A stretch of 64,000 bases of DNA from Halosimplex amylolyticum (GTDB taxonomy: Archaea > Halobacteriota > Halobacteria > Halobacteriales > Haloarculaceae), in NCBI RefSeq assembly GCF_051414035.1, contig NZ_JBLKNW010000001.1, positions 1,984,001 to 2,048,000 on the forward strand. Direction: 5' to 3'. Positions 8,957-17,499 of the stretch are shown here, piece by piece. Position 1 is the stretch's first letter. Every line of letters begins with the position of its first letter. The position numbers were made by a program, and so were the translations under genes. Below the pieces are notes generated by a model. That model was given only the letters and a program-made list of their open reading frames with translations, had not been told where the DNA came from and did not search any database.

Positions 8957-10042
8957 ATGAAAGTCGCCGCTATTGGACAGGGGTTCGGTATTGTGAATGA
9001 ATCGGTTTCTGAGATGCTAACATCTGGTTCATCTGTTCTAGATGAACCACCGACGACGGTCGGCGAAGTCGTACTTGCCTCCATCTATGACAAGGCATTC
9101 AACGAAGCTCAATTCATTGTGGCTTTCGCCACCGAAACAGGGGCAAGCACAATCATCAACGCGATAGAAGACTCTTCTCTTGAGAATGTAGACTATTTTA
9201 TCGGGACCGATCAAGAAGCGACGACAGAACAAGCACTTGAGGTATTACTCAAGTCCGATCTATCTGTTTCTTGGATCCGTTTCCGCTCTTCGGATACTAC
9301 CTTCCATCCTAAAGTCTACCTGTTCAAAGGACCGGAAAAGATACGACTAATCATCGGTTCCGCTAACGTCACAAATCCCGGTCTTGAGAAAAATGTTGAA
9401 GCTGGGATGATTTATGAAGTGAATCGCCACGAAGAGGACGATCTCGGTCCCATTGCAGATATCGAAAACTCCCTCCTCGGCCCGCTTCAAAAAAAGAGTA
9501 GTCCACTCACCGAATCTGCCATACAACAGCTAAAAGAGCAGGGATACATTGGTGACGAGGAACAGCGGTCTTTCTCTTCGACAGATCCAGAGACCTCGTC
9601 GTCAACTCCGGAAGGATCTGAGAATGAGTCTCTGGGTGTAACAACAGGGACGACTGCTCGAGATCTGTCTGCACTAATCAATGCAGGTGATGAAGAACCT
9701 GATTCTAAACCATCCGGGACTGCAGATAGGAAGCGACTCCCTACACGGGCAGAATTACCACCAATCCCCGAAGTTGAGGAATTTCCCAAAGAGACTGACC
9801 GCCGGTTCTACAATCGGTTGTGTCGGGGAACAGATAACCAGCCGTCTCTCATGCGACGGATCATCTTTGAGGAGGGTAAGATTACCCAAGGAGAATTAAA
9901 ACGCCGATTGATTGAAAATCACGGATATGATGATAGCGGAAGTCTCGATGCAAGTCTTCGCGTTCTCTGGAGAACTACTGATGAAATCGATAAAGAAGGA
10001 GAGGGGCCCAATGCTCAACTAGTCTGGACCAGAACAAGGTAA
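8957..10042 (+). CDS. PLD-family nuclease with C-terminal extension
   Basis: The N-terminal 150 residues carry a phospholipase-D nuclease motif: H-P-K at 117-119, then a G-S-A-N strand with Ser135 and Asn137, and Glu148. This HxK...GSxN...E pattern is found in PLD-type restriction enzymes (BfiI, NgoFVII) and in PLD domains attached to defence helicases. Residues 180-250 are low-complexity, Ser- and Glu-rich, probably a linker. The last 100 residues look like a small helical DNA-binding domain. It sits directly beside the restriction-modification pair, so it may be a second nuclease of the same system or a separate defence gene. Confidence 0.7.
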   Translation: MKVAAIGQGFGIVNESVSEMLTSGSSVLDEPPTTVGEVVLASIYDKAFNEAQFIVAFATETGASTIINAIEDSSLENVDYFIGTDQEATTEQALEVLLKSDLSVSWIRFRSSDTTFHPKVYLFKGPEKIRLIIGSANVTNPGLEKNVEAGMIYEVNRHEEDDLGPIADIENSLLGPLQKKSSPLTESAIQQLKEQGYIGDEEQRSFSSTDPETSSSTPEGSENESLGVTTGTTARDLSALINAGDEEPDSKPSGTADRKRLPTRAELPPIPEVEEFPKETDRRFYNRLCRGTDNQPSLMRRIIFEEGKITQGELKRRLIENHGYDDSGSLDASLRVLWRTTDEIDKEGEGPNAQLVWTRTR

Positions 10043-10233
10043 CGGCCGCTCAATGGTGGAGTAATCGTACTGGGTGATCAAGCGCTCACTGGTTGCGATC
10101 GCAATTCCAAAAACACGATTTGTGTTCACACTAGATCCAGATTTACCTGCAAATCTAAAATAGAGACTGTCCCAAGAAACCCACATATTGGTTCCAGCAG
10201 GATTAAAACTTCACATTGGGTTAGACATCTACA

Positions 10234-11250
10234 ATGAGCGCGAGTGCAGAATTAGTTCGTAGAACCGCAGAACTTGATCAGCTCAACGGGTTTGAATTCG
10301 AGATTGAAGCACTCACTATGTTTTGCGAGTTTTTTGAGATTGATGATGATACACTTTTTCGAGAACCGTCGCTCAGTCCTCACTACCGTCCAGATGGGAT
10401 GATTGCCGGAGGCCCGGATGTAAAGCCGTGGGCCGTGATTGAAGTGAAGTACTCGTCGAGCGAACGTATCTATGAGGAGGCTAGAAAGGAAGCGACAGTA
10501 TACCGGAATATATCTGGTGCAACATACGGGATTGTAATTGGACAAGGGTATCTTTGGGTTAACGGACCGGAGGGTGAATACTCACTCAGGAAAGCGGAAT
10601 TGGAATCCGACAATCCGGATGATAGATCGAAAATTGAGGGGCTGCTTTTCTCTCCTGACTCGCTCCCAACAGCATCTTACGCCATTTCTGAGGAAGCGAA
10701 CGATCTAGAATACGTGGCGAAAGATCACTTCGAGATGGATCTTAACCGGTTTGAACGCCATCTAGCGGCCGTGGACCGGGCAGAATCAACTACAGAGAAG
10801 GGTGAAACATTTGAAGAATTTGCTAATTTCCTTTTTGGTGGGATCCCTTTTCTGAACGTCCGAAGTGATCGGCTTGATACGAAAACCGGTGAGATAGATT
10901 TAGTTGTTGAGTACACGGGAACGACTGAAAAGACCATTTTCGACGAGTATTCTCGATTTATTTTAGTAGAGTGTAAGAACTGGTCGAAGTCCGTGGGAAC
11001 CGCACAAGTGAGAAATTTCAAGGGGAAGATGGATAAATCTCAAGTCGATATTGGAATAATCTTTGCTCGTCGCCGTCTTTCTGGGGATAACAGTGAATAT
11101 GCCCAGCGATATATCCATGATCTCTTCCAGCGTGAAGGCCGAATGATTCTCGTCGTAGGTGAAAACGAGATCCAACAATTACGACGCGGCGTGAGTTTCT
11201 ACCAGATATTGGATCAGGCAATGTATCGAAGGCGATTTGATTTCGAGTGA
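10234..11250 (+). CDS. protein with two PD-(D/E)XK nuclease-like domains
   Basis: A 338-residue protein with two separate nuclease-like motifs. The first is Asp54 followed by I-E-V-K (Glu70, Lys72), resembling the type I restriction HsdR N-terminal domain. The second is G-E-I-D (Asp222) followed by V-E-C-K (Glu246, Lys248) and a helix with Gln, resembling Mrr/RecB-type restriction domains. The order strand-D-strand-ExK is intact in both, so neither looks dead. No ATPase or specificity domain is attached. It closes the AT-rich defence cluster just before an integrase. I know no named family with this pairing; a role in DNA restriction is an inference. Confidence 0.65.
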   Translation: MSASAELVRRTAELDQLNGFEFEIEALTMFCEFFEIDDDTLFREPSLSPHYRPDGMIAGGPDVKPWAVIEVKYSSSERIYEEARKEATVYRNISGATYGIVIGQGYLWVNGPEGEYSLRKAELESDNPDDRSKIEGLLFSPDSLPTASYAISEEANDLEYVAKDHFEMDLNRFERHLAAVDRAESTTEKGETFEEFANFLFGGIPFLNVRSDRLDTKTGEIDLVVEYTGTTEKTIFDEYSRFILVECKNWSKSVGTAQVRNFKGKMDKSQVDIGIIFARRRLSGDNSEYAQRYIHDLFQREGRMILVVGENEIQQLRRGVSFYQILDQAMYRRRFDFE

Positions 11251-11425
11251 GTATCCTTCTAAGCCAAGGATTGAAGCTTACTCAATAGTCCGGTTTCGTA
11301 TTTAGATACAAGTGTGAAACGCGCAGGGGCGGGTATCAGCGAGACGGCCAAATCTGGACGCTTCACGGGAGTGGCCGATCCACCGGGAAGGATTTTGATT
11401 ACACGTTTCCCACAAGAAGCGTGCA

Positions 11426-12031
11426 ATGAGAACTGAACGGAACAAAGACGGCTCCTGGAATGTCTGGTTGAGTCGCGAGGAATATCGAGCGCTCCCGCGA
11501 GCTGCGGAGTCCTTCGAGCGCGAGGTCGCGATCCGACTCATGGGCGACTGCGGCCTCCGTGCTCACGAGGTCCTGGACGTTAAGCCAAGACACATCTCTC
11601 GAATGAGCGACGGCCGGCACTACGAGCTCGAAGTCGTCGGTGGGAAAGACACAACCGGCGAGTACGACCAGGGCAAGCATCGTGAGACGTGGCTCCCGAT
11701 CGAAGTCGAGAGTCTGATCAACCGATACATCCAGAGCGAGGGGATCAACCGCGGCGAACCGCTCGTCGACATTACGAAACGAACCGTGCAAAATTGGGTC
11801 GAATGGGCGGCGGAGGAAGCCGCGAAGGAGATGGAAGACCCTGATTTCGAGCGAGTGAGCTCACATGATCTCCGCCGGGCATGGGCGAACCACCTACTGG
11901 TTGAGGAGAACGTTTCGCCACGGATCGTCATGGCGCTCGGCGGTTGGAGTAGCTACGACGCCATCGAGCCGTACCTCGCAGCACCGAAGGAATCGAATAT
12001 CATCGACTCGATGTCTCACGTATCGCTATAA
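11426..12031 (+). CDS. short tyrosine recombinase (integrase)
   Basis: A 201-residue site-specific recombinase reduced to the catalytic part. The first catalytic Arg is Arg45 in D-C-G-L-R. The box II signature S-H-D-L-R-R lies near residue 150, the G-G-W histidine/tryptophan position near 173, and the nucleophile Tyr in I-E-P-Y-L near 184. These short integrases are common in haloarchaeal elements and lack the N-terminal core-binding domain of phage lambda Int. It lies at the right edge of the defence cluster and may have mobilised it. I could not find matching attachment repeats in the window. A relative lies at 37411. Confidence 0.88.
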   Translation: MRTERNKDGSWNVWLSREEYRALPRAAESFEREVAIRLMGDCGLRAHEVLDVKPRHISRMSDGRHYELEVVGGKDTTGEYDQGKHRETWLPIEVESLINRYIQSEGINRGEPLVDITKRTVQNWVEWAAEEAAKEMEDPDFERVSSHDLRRAWANHLLVEENVSPRIVMALGGWSSYDAIEPYLAAPKESNIIDSMSHVSL

Positions 12032-12231
12032 ATAGCCTTGTCGAAACCCCCCATCAGTGACAATCCCCGGAGAGCGTGCTGAATACAGAGCGCGAATCCA
12101 TCACGAACTCCTGGTTTCCCTGGGTGTTTGGTAATAGTTAACGTAAATCGTAGCGTATACGACCATCAGCGCTTGCTCAACTACCTTCTCAGGGGGGCAC
12201 AGCACATCGAGCGCTCTGACTGGAGGAACCA

Positions 12232-13050
12232 ATGGCATCCACACCTACAATGCACACGGTCGCGTCAGCAGATGGAACCCCGATCGCCTTCGCACGGACG
12301 GGAAGCGGGCCCCCGCTCGTCCTCGTTCCCGGGGGCGGCGCGAACGATCACACGCGGTGGGACGCAGACGGGGTGCGCCCCGCCTTCGCAGAACACTACA
12401 CCGTGTATGCGATTGACGGCCGGGGGCTCGGCGAGAGCGGTGACGCCGACAAGTACGCACTGGAACGTGAGTTCGAAGACGTGGCGGCCGTCGTCGAGTC
12501 GATCGACGAGCCAGCCGTCCTGCTCGGGCACTCAAGCGGCGCGCTGGTAGCGTTGGAGGCAGCGGTGCGAACCGACAACCTCCGGAAACTCATCCTGTAC
12601 GAACCACCGATTCCGGTTGGCGACCACGTCCTCGACGTCGAAGAGCCGGTCGCTGAAATGGAGATGCTCCTGGACGAGGGGCAGAACGAGCAGGTGCTCG
12701 TCCTGTTTCTGCGGGAGATTGCCGACATTCCGCCGGAGGAAATCGATGCGCTTCGTGAGGCCCCGAACTGGCAGCGTCGAGTGGAAGGGGCCTATACCAT
12801 CCCCCGTGCAATCCGAGGAGTGAGCGAGTACGAGTTCGATCCCGCTCGGTTTACGGCCATGACCACGCCGACGCTGCTATTGGCCGGCAGCGAGAGCCCG
12901 CCGTTCCACCACGCCGCCACAGAGGCACTCGACGAGGCGCACCCGAACAGTCGGATCGTGACGTTCGAGGGACACGGACACGTCGCGATGCTCACCGCCA
13001 CGGACCGCTTCATCGACGAGGTACTCACGTTCGTCCGCGAGGCGGACTAA
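12232..13050 (+). CDS. alpha/beta hydrolase
   Basis: A 272-residue alpha/beta-hydrolase-fold enzyme with the nucleophile elbow G-H-S-S-G, an oxyanion strand near the start (V-P-G-G-G) and the catalytic histidine in G-H-G-H-V near the end. Substrate unknown; the fold covers esterases, epoxide hydrolases and haloperoxidases. The downstream cupin gene begins two bases after the stop, so the two form an operon. ATG 12232 or 12250 could be the start. Confidence 0.85.
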   Translation: MASTPTMHTVASADGTPIAFARTGSGPPLVLVPGGGANDHTRWDADGVRPAFAEHYTVYAIDGRGLGESGDADKYALEREFEDVAAVVESIDEPAVLLGHSSGALVALEAAVRTDNLRKLILYEPPIPVGDHVLDVEEPVAEMEMLLDEGQNEQVLVLFLREIADIPPEEIDALREAPNWQRRVEGAYTIPRAIRGVSEYEFDPARFTAMTTPTLLLAGSESPPFHHAATEALDEAHPNSRIVTFEGHGHVAMLTATDRFIDEVLTFVREAD

Positions 13051-13052
13051 TC

Positions 13053-13433
13053 ATGGAGGAACTCACCGTCGTCAGCCAGGCAGGATTGGACGAACCGGAG
13101 GGATCATCCGATGTTTCCCGGCAAGTTGTGTTCGATTCGGGGGATGTTCTCCTCGTGCAATCACGGGTTGCGGGTGGGGTTACGACGGGATGGCATCATA
13201 ACGGTGACCGGCACGTCTACGGATACGTCGCGCGTGGACACGCGGTGCTCGAATACGGGCCAGGGGGGAACGAATCAGTGGCCCTCGATGCAGGTGATTT
13301 CATCTACGTCCCACCCCGGACCATCCGGCGTGTGGTGAATCCCACGGACGAGGACTGGGAGATCGTCATCAATTTCGTCGGCTCCGGTCCGCCAGCCGTC
13401 TCCGTCGACGAGCCCGAGTCCACGGACCGATAG
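13053..13433 (+). CDS. cupin-domain protein
   Basis: A 126-residue single-domain cupin: small beta-barrel with the metal-binding pattern G-W-H-H ... H ... G-Y-V, followed by G-D-F-I-Y-V-P-P in the second motif. Such proteins bind a metal and act as isomerases, dioxygenases or binding proteins. The sequence does not say which. It is co-transcribed with the hydrolase gene just upstream, suggesting both handle the same small molecule. Confidence 0.85.
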   Translation: MEELTVVSQAGLDEPEGSSDVSRQVVFDSGDVLLVQSRVAGGVTTGWHHNGDRHVYGYVARGHAVLEYGPGGNESVALDAGDFIYVPPRTIRRVVNPTDEDWEIVINFVGSGPPAVSVDEPESTDR

Positions 13434-13624
13434 GCGAGACCGTGTACTGCATCCATCCTCTGTATCAGGCACGGCGTTACTGACAGAGATCGAGTAGATG
13501 GCAAAGGTGCTGCTGCATACACCGCGCGTATGCAGCAGGGAGACGCAACCGGCTCGGGGAGAGAAACCCTCTTAGCGCCGAATGCCCTACTCAAACCGTC
13601 CGAACATCGTCTTGCGATGGTTCA

Positions 13625-14599
13625 TCACTTGGTGGACAAATCCACGCCTCTTCCCTCTCGAATCAGTTGTGCACATTGCTCGGGATGAGCCAGGTAGGGG
13701 ATGTGCCCAGCGTCGACGCTCTCGAACCGAACATCCGGGATCAGTTCGATGGCGTCGCGCACGTTGTCGGGGCCGCCCAGCGTGTCGTGGTCCCCCCAGA
13801 TTACCGTCGTTGGGGGCTGGAGATCCCGCAACTCGTCCTTGCCGATGCGGACGGACGGATGCCACCCTCGGACCGAAAACAGCGCATTGAACTCGCTGAA
13901 TCCCGCTTCTGCTGCCTTTGGGTCAGCTTCGTGGGCGGCGATCGCCCGGATGAACGCAGGGTGGTCCGTGATGGTCTCGCGCTCTCCAAAGATTTCCGCG
14001 ATGTCGAGAACGCCTTCCTCTCCCGGTTTTTGCAGCCGTCGAAGTAACCGGTTGAGTCCGGGAACCGTGAGGAGGCGGAGCGGGACCGGCGGACGGGTCC
14101 CTGGGAACGCCGGGACGGACCCAACCAGAAACAACCGCCGGACTTTGTCGGGATGGGCAAGCCCGAACAAGATCCCCGTGTGGCCACCCATCGAGTGGCC
14201 AACGAGGTCGACCCGCTCGATTCCCAGCGCGTCGAGGATACCCTTGAGGATGTCGACAACCGTTCGTTGAAGATTTTCCTTGGTGTAGACGAAGGGGTCA
14301 CTGAGACCGTATCCTGGCCGGTCAAAGGCGATCATCCGTGCGTCGCCGAGGTGTCCCATGAGTGGCGCAAAGAATGCCCCGAATGCTGCTGTGCCGTGGA
14401 CGAACAGTAATGGAGTGTCCCCTCCGGCTGTCCCGGTTTCGAGGACGTGCGTTCGTACCCGTGGCTTCTCGATGTCGACGAACCGGGACCGAGGTTCGAG
14501 CCCGTACGCCTCGAACAAGCGACGCTGTGCCGTCTCGAAATCCGTCGTTTCCGCTCCCCTAGATTGCGTTTCGTCACCGGTGTTCATTGATGTTCTCAT
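13625..14599 (-). CDS. alpha/beta hydrolase
   Basis: A 324-residue alpha/beta hydrolase. It shows the H-G oxyanion motif (F-V-H-G-T-A), the nucleophile elbow G-H-S-M-G, the catalytic acid in W-G-D-H-D and a C-terminal histidine in D-A-G-H-I-P. The fold and motifs resemble C-C bond hydrolases and haloalkane/epoxide hydrolases; substrate unknown. ATG 14599 has a GGAG upstream, and ATG 14587 is a possible alternative. It is convergent with the hydrolase-cupin pair and unrelated to it at the sequence level beyond the fold. Confidence 0.85.
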   Translation of the reverse strand: MRTSMNTGDETQSRGAETTDFETAQRRLFEAYGLEPRSRFVDIEKPRVRTHVLETGTAGGDTPLLFVHGTAAFGAFFAPLMGHLGDARMIAFDRPGYGLSDPFVYTKENLQRTVVDILKGILDALGIERVDLVGHSMGGHTGILFGLAHPDKVRRLFLVGSVPAFPGTRPPVPLRLLTVPGLNRLLRRLQKPGEEGVLDIAEIFGERETITDHPAFIRAIAAHEADPKAAEAGFSEFNALFSVRGWHPSVRIGKDELRDLQPPTTVIWGDHDTLGGPDNVRDAIELIPDVRFESVDAGHIPYLAHPEQCAQLIREGRGVDLSTK

Positions 14600-14726
14600 G
14601 CACCCATCTCCGTCGCACGTGTTCCGATGGGTGACGCTGGCCTGCTCTCTATCGACGCAGGCGTCATCTTCTCTGTAGGCCCTGTAAGACGTTAACACTT
14701 CCCAGTCGGAGGCCGTTCTTTCAGAC

Positions 14727-15182
14727 ATGGGCGAAGGACAACGATGTGAATGGCAATGGGCTAATGTACCCGTTCCCGAGCCCCACGTTGCTGGGTTGCT
14801 CATTGGAGGAGTTATCCACTCACGGGTGCCAGTGAACGCAACGACCAACCAGCGACTCGCCCGGGCCGTGGGCTGGCCGTTGATCGGAATCGGACTGTTG
14901 ATCATCGGGTGGGCGGTCCGGACAGTCGGGGACCCCAACGGTCAACCAGCAGGACTCGTGATTACCGGACCGTACGCATACACTCGTAACCCGATGTACG
15001 TCGGCTGGTCCGCACTGTATCTTGGAATCGCGTTGGTTCTCAATATCGCGTGGCTGTTCGTCGTGTTTCCGGCGGTGGTGGCAGCTTGCCATCGGGTCGT
15101 CCGCCGGGAGGAACGGTCCATGGAACTCGAATTCAGCGACGAGTACCGTACCTACCGGCGCGAGGTTCGTCGGTATCTATAG
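14727..15182 (+). CDS. isoprenylcysteine/phospholipid methyltransferase-like membrane protein
   Basis: A 151-residue membrane protein with about three hydrophobic segments and the signature of the isoprenylcysteine carboxyl methyltransferase/PEMT family: G-P-Y-A-Y-T-R-N-P-M-Y near residue 90, then a paired E-E and F-x-D-E-Y-R-T-Y-R at the C-terminus. Members methylate isoprenylcysteine, phospholipids or other membrane substrates using S-adenosylmethionine. In prokaryotes the substrate is usually unknown. The first 30 residues are atypical, so the true start may be an internal codon. Confidence 0.75.
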   Translation: MGEGQRCEWQWANVPVPEPHVAGLLIGGVIHSRVPVNATTNQRLARAVGWPLIGIGLLIIGWAVRTVGDPNGQPAGLVITGPYAYTRNPMYVGWSALYLGIALVLNIAWLFVVFPAVVAACHRVVRREERSMELEFSDEYRTYRREVRRYL

Positions 15183-15877
15183 CAGTGAACCTCCACGTCA
15201 ATGTGTCTCCGGTTAGGTCAACCGTCACGCAAAACGGCAGAACAGCTCATGTGGTCGGAATGGCCCGAAATCCAAATGGCCATCCTACTGAACCAATTCT
15301 CTGCATCTCGCATGCCGCTCCTACTCAGTAACCGAGAGGTCTTCGACCGAAGTGTTCCCGCGCACCTCTGTACGTAGCCGGGAATATGTCTAACATGGCC
15401 CCTGAGCTCGACCTCAATGAAGGGGTCGTCTCGGGGGTTTCCACATCAAACGCATCGAAGAACTGCTGGGCGTCTCCCCCGACACCCCGGGCCGTGTGTC
15501 AAGACAGCCTTTCAAGGGGGTACCAAGGGCGAACACCCGGATCACGGTAGCGATGACGCCATCGCCCAGCGACTGAGGGCTGCACGCAACTTCTGACTGT
15601 CAACTAACTACGTTCCCTATCCGATGACGCTCCCGTGCCCGGATGGCGGACACGGAGCACGCCAAAGACATTGTCAGACGGTGGGTGCAGTTCTGACTTG
15701 GCTTGCCCGTACGTGCGGGCGCTTCAACAGTTGCTTGCGGTGTCGTATCCTTCTTCGGCCTATTCGTTTAGGTAGCCTGCTCGGGAAGAGTGAACCACGC
15801 GTATCCGGACTGAAAGTAGATCCACCTTCGCCGCACTTGGCGACCGGTTACCTTCTCCGCTGCCGACAGTAGTCGCT
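15183..15877. other. gap of about 700 bases, possibly a decayed gene
   Basis: No intact gene is evident. Between 15387 and 15600 stretches of plausible coding sequence change frame at least twice (for example I-K-R-I-E-E-L-L-G-V-S-P-D-T-P in one frame, then an A-I-A-Q-R-L-R-A-A-R stretch ending at a TGA near 15596). This suggests the remains of a small gene of unknown family. The rest holds the first copy of the hairpin element described separately. Confidence 0.35.
15705..15772. repeat. hairpin-N40-TATTYGTTTAGG element, copy 1
   Basis: The stem GCCCG-TACGTG-CGGGC at 15705-15720 is followed after exactly 40 bases by TATTCGTTTAGG (15761-15772). A second copy with the same spacing lies at 16498. 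Neither is coding. It lies about 105 bases upstream of the small zinc-finger gene at 15878. Confidence 0.55.
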
Positions 15878-16069
15878 ATGGACCACGAGGAACTCCGCGA
15901 GAAACTCGACGAGTCGTACCGGATCGGCTGCCCGTTTGGACACTCGGCACGTATCCCGTCAGAAGAGCGCGAGACTGCCTACTGCAGGTCCTGTAACAAA
16001 TCCCATCCATTCGAAGACCTCATCGACAAGGCGGAGCGACCGATCTCCCACGGGAGTCTCCGCCTATGA
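15878..16069 (+). CDS. small zinc-finger protein, 63 aa
   Basis: A 63-residue protein with one probable zinc site: G-C-P-F-G-H near residue 18 and C-R-S-C about 20 residues later. The C-terminus is charged. Its stop overlaps the start of the next gene (ATGA), so both are translated together. Small one-finger proteins of this kind accompany many haloarchaeal mobile elements. Function unknown. Confidence 0.65.
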   Translation: MDHEELREKLDESYRIGCPFGHSARIPSEERETAYCRSCNKSHPFEDLIDKAERPISHGSLRL

Positions 16070-16380
16070 GCACGCCCGAGAAATCCGACGATCCGGACGA
16101 CGTCGACTTCGCGACGGCACCGGAGGGGCTCAACGATGGCCCGCCGGCCGACCACGAGGGCTGGATCTCAAACGTCGAGATGACAGGACCATCGGTAACT
16201 GTCACTCGCCAAAGTATCCGGCACTGCCACGTCTGCGACGCCGAGATCTACGTCGGTCGCGAGGAGTACGTGAAGGCGGTAGTCATCCTCCACTGGGACC
16301 TAGGCGACTACGTCACGAAGCGCTTTCCACGGTTGAAGTTTTGCAGTTGGGACTGGTGGCAGGAGTGGGCGTCCCAGTAG
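16066..16380 (+). CDS. hypothetical Cys-containing protein, 104 aa
   Basis: A 104-residue acidic protein. A C-H-V-C motif lies near residue 53 and a fourth-position cysteine follows in K-F-C-S-W near the end, together possibly one zinc site. The C-terminal stretch is rich in Trp (W-D-W-W-Q-E-W). It follows the 63-residue zinc-finger gene with a four-base overlap. I recognise no family. Confidence 0.6.
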   Translation: MSTPEKSDDPDDVDFATAPEGLNDGPPADHEGWISNVEMTGPSVTVTRQSIRHCHVCDAEIYVGREEYVKAVVILHWDLGDYVTKRFPRLKFCSWDWWQEWASQ

Positions 16381-16867
16381 GAAAGACAGAGCCGTCGTAC
16401 CGCGGGTGGAACGGCACGGATGGGCCCTGGCAAACGATAGTGGGTTGGGTGTGAGTGCGGGGTTCAGTTCCCCCCAAACGAAGTGGATGGCTTCGTTGCC
16501 CGTGTGTGCGGGCAGGTTGTGGGTTAGATATAGTTTGGTATAGTGGTTTGCCCTATTTGTTTAGGAGATACTTTCGGAGCGGCGCGAAAGTGGGAGAATT
16601 GGGCACGGGGGAAGTGCCCAAGGGCAATTGAGGTTGTCTGCAATGTGGGGGTGAGGGGTACAGACAGATTCTATTGAGGACTGGTTGGTGATAAATACGG
16701 GCCAGTGTTTTCAGGCTATGAAGACATCATCTGGACTGTGTGATTCATGAAGGTTATCGGGAATTGATTATGGACGAGTAACGTGGCTGGCCCGTTCGGA
16801 ATACGACTGAGTCACCGAATGAACACAGTCGAACGGGGTTTGAGGGGGAGAAGTGTTCCCAGCATGG
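16381..16867. other. noncoding gap of about 490 bases
   Basis: No open frame with haloarchaeal composition on either strand. It contains the second copy of the hairpin-N40-TATTYGTTTAGG element (16498-16565) and, further on, AT-rich sequence up to the AbrB-like gene. The region may carry regulatory RNA or replication signals for the operon at 17.2 kb. Confidence 0.5.
16498..16565. repeat. hairpin-N40-TATTYGTTTAGG element, copy 2
   Basis: GCCCG-TGTGTG-CGGGC at 16498-16513, 40 bases, then TATTTGTTTAGG at 16554-16565. Both ends match copy 1 (15705-15772), while the 40-base interior has drifted (roughly 45 percent identical by eye). Conserved ends with fixed spacing suggest a functional element and not a recent duplication. 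Confidence 0.55.
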
Positions 16868-17035
16868 TCAGACACGGTAGGTGATCGTGCCCTCGTCCCA
16901 GTCGATATCGTCGATCTGGAGTTCGTACTCGGTATCGACGTTGAACTCGTTGACGAACCCCGACGGTAGACTGATCCCGAGGGTGCTAGGACCCATGGCC
17001 TGGACAGAACGGGTGTACTGTTTCTGACTGGACAT
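16868..17035 (-). CDS. AbrB-like DNA-binding protein, 55 aa
   Basis: A 55-residue protein with the AbrB swapped-hairpin pattern: M-G-P-S-T-L-G-I-S-L-P-S-G, a helix, then D-T-E-Y-E-L-Q-I-D-D-I-D-W and a final strand. ATG 17035 starts just before the fold; a longer frame upstream is not needed. It is divergent from the large membrane-protein operon at 17243, and the space between carries five phased repeats. It is the obvious candidate to bind them and control the operon and itself. Confidence 0.75.
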   Translation of the reverse strand: MSSQKQYTRSVQAMGPSTLGISLPSGFVNEFNVDTEYELQIDDIDWDEGTITYRV

Positions 17036-17095
17036 GTGGTTACCGGTCGTTTGCCACTTATCAAAATCTTTCCCGGTGTGTGGGGTGGTCACTAC

Positions 17096-17150
17096 TTATC
17101 CTGTAGTTATCCTGTACTGATTCTATACCGTATCCTGTAATTATCCTCGT
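17096..17150. promoter_or_regulatory. five helically phased TTATCCTGTA iterons
   Basis: Repeats start at 17096, 17107, 17118, 17130 and 17141, i.e. every 11-12 bases, one helical turn. Copies 1 and 2 are TTATCCTGTA exactly, copy 4 has one change, copies 3 and 5 are degenerate. All face the same side of the helix. They sit between the AbrB-like gene and the operon at 17243, so they are a cooperative operator or replication iterons. Confidence 0.7.
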
Positions 17151-17242
17151 GCCAATTTTACGGGTTTCAGCCGTGGACGCTGGTGTTCCGGCGGAGTCCG
17201 CCGGAAGTACCCCTACCCGCGTCCGGTGGGGGTGATAGAACG

Positions 17243-17347
17243 ATGGTCTCGGTCACTAACGACGGCGAAAACGAGGAGAAACGGGGCGAAACAAACGAGC
17301 GAAGCGAGTTCGTCGACTGGCGGAACGTCGGCGGGGGCGGCGCGTGA
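17243..17347 (+). CDS. short acidic leader protein, 34 aa
   Basis: An ATG frame of 34 codons, hydrophilic and charged with a glycine-rich end. Its stop overlaps the GTG start of the next small gene (GTGA), the same junction used through the rest of this operon; that is the main reason to call it. No function can be assigned. Confidence 0.45.
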   Translation: MVSVTNDGENEEKRGETNERSEFVDWRNVGGGGA

Positions 17348-17499
17348 CGGACCGCGGGCCTCGAGGACTCGCATGCAGCGAGGCTTTTGCCGAGTATCTG
17401 GAGGAGTTCCGCGAGATGTGCAGGCAGTCGCCGCACTGGGAAGAAATCGCGGTTCGCCCACCGAAACCGGGCGTTTTCAAGCAGACAACTAACCGATGA
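17344..17499 (+). CDS. small hypothetical protein, 51 aa
   Basis: GTG-started frame of 51 codons ending on the ATGA start of the secreted protein at 17496. The centre is a predicted amphipathic helix (A-F-A-E-Y-L-E-E-F-R-E-M) with two cysteines. Supported by overlaps at both ends. Unknown function. Confidence 0.5.
   Translation: MTDRGPRGLACSEAFAEYLEEFREMCRQSPHWEEIAVRPPKPGVFKQTTNR

Noticed and set aside
11340..11390. Possible third attachment site left of the short integrase (GGAGTGGCCGAT)
   Set aside because: Only seven bases match the tRNA-Pro end in a row before it diverges; not better than chance.
15624..15872. 82-residue open frame between the methyltransferase-like gene and the zinc-finger gene
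   Set aside because: Basic, Cys- and Arg-rich composition unlike haloarchaeal proteins, no start context, and it runs through the duplicated hairpin element.
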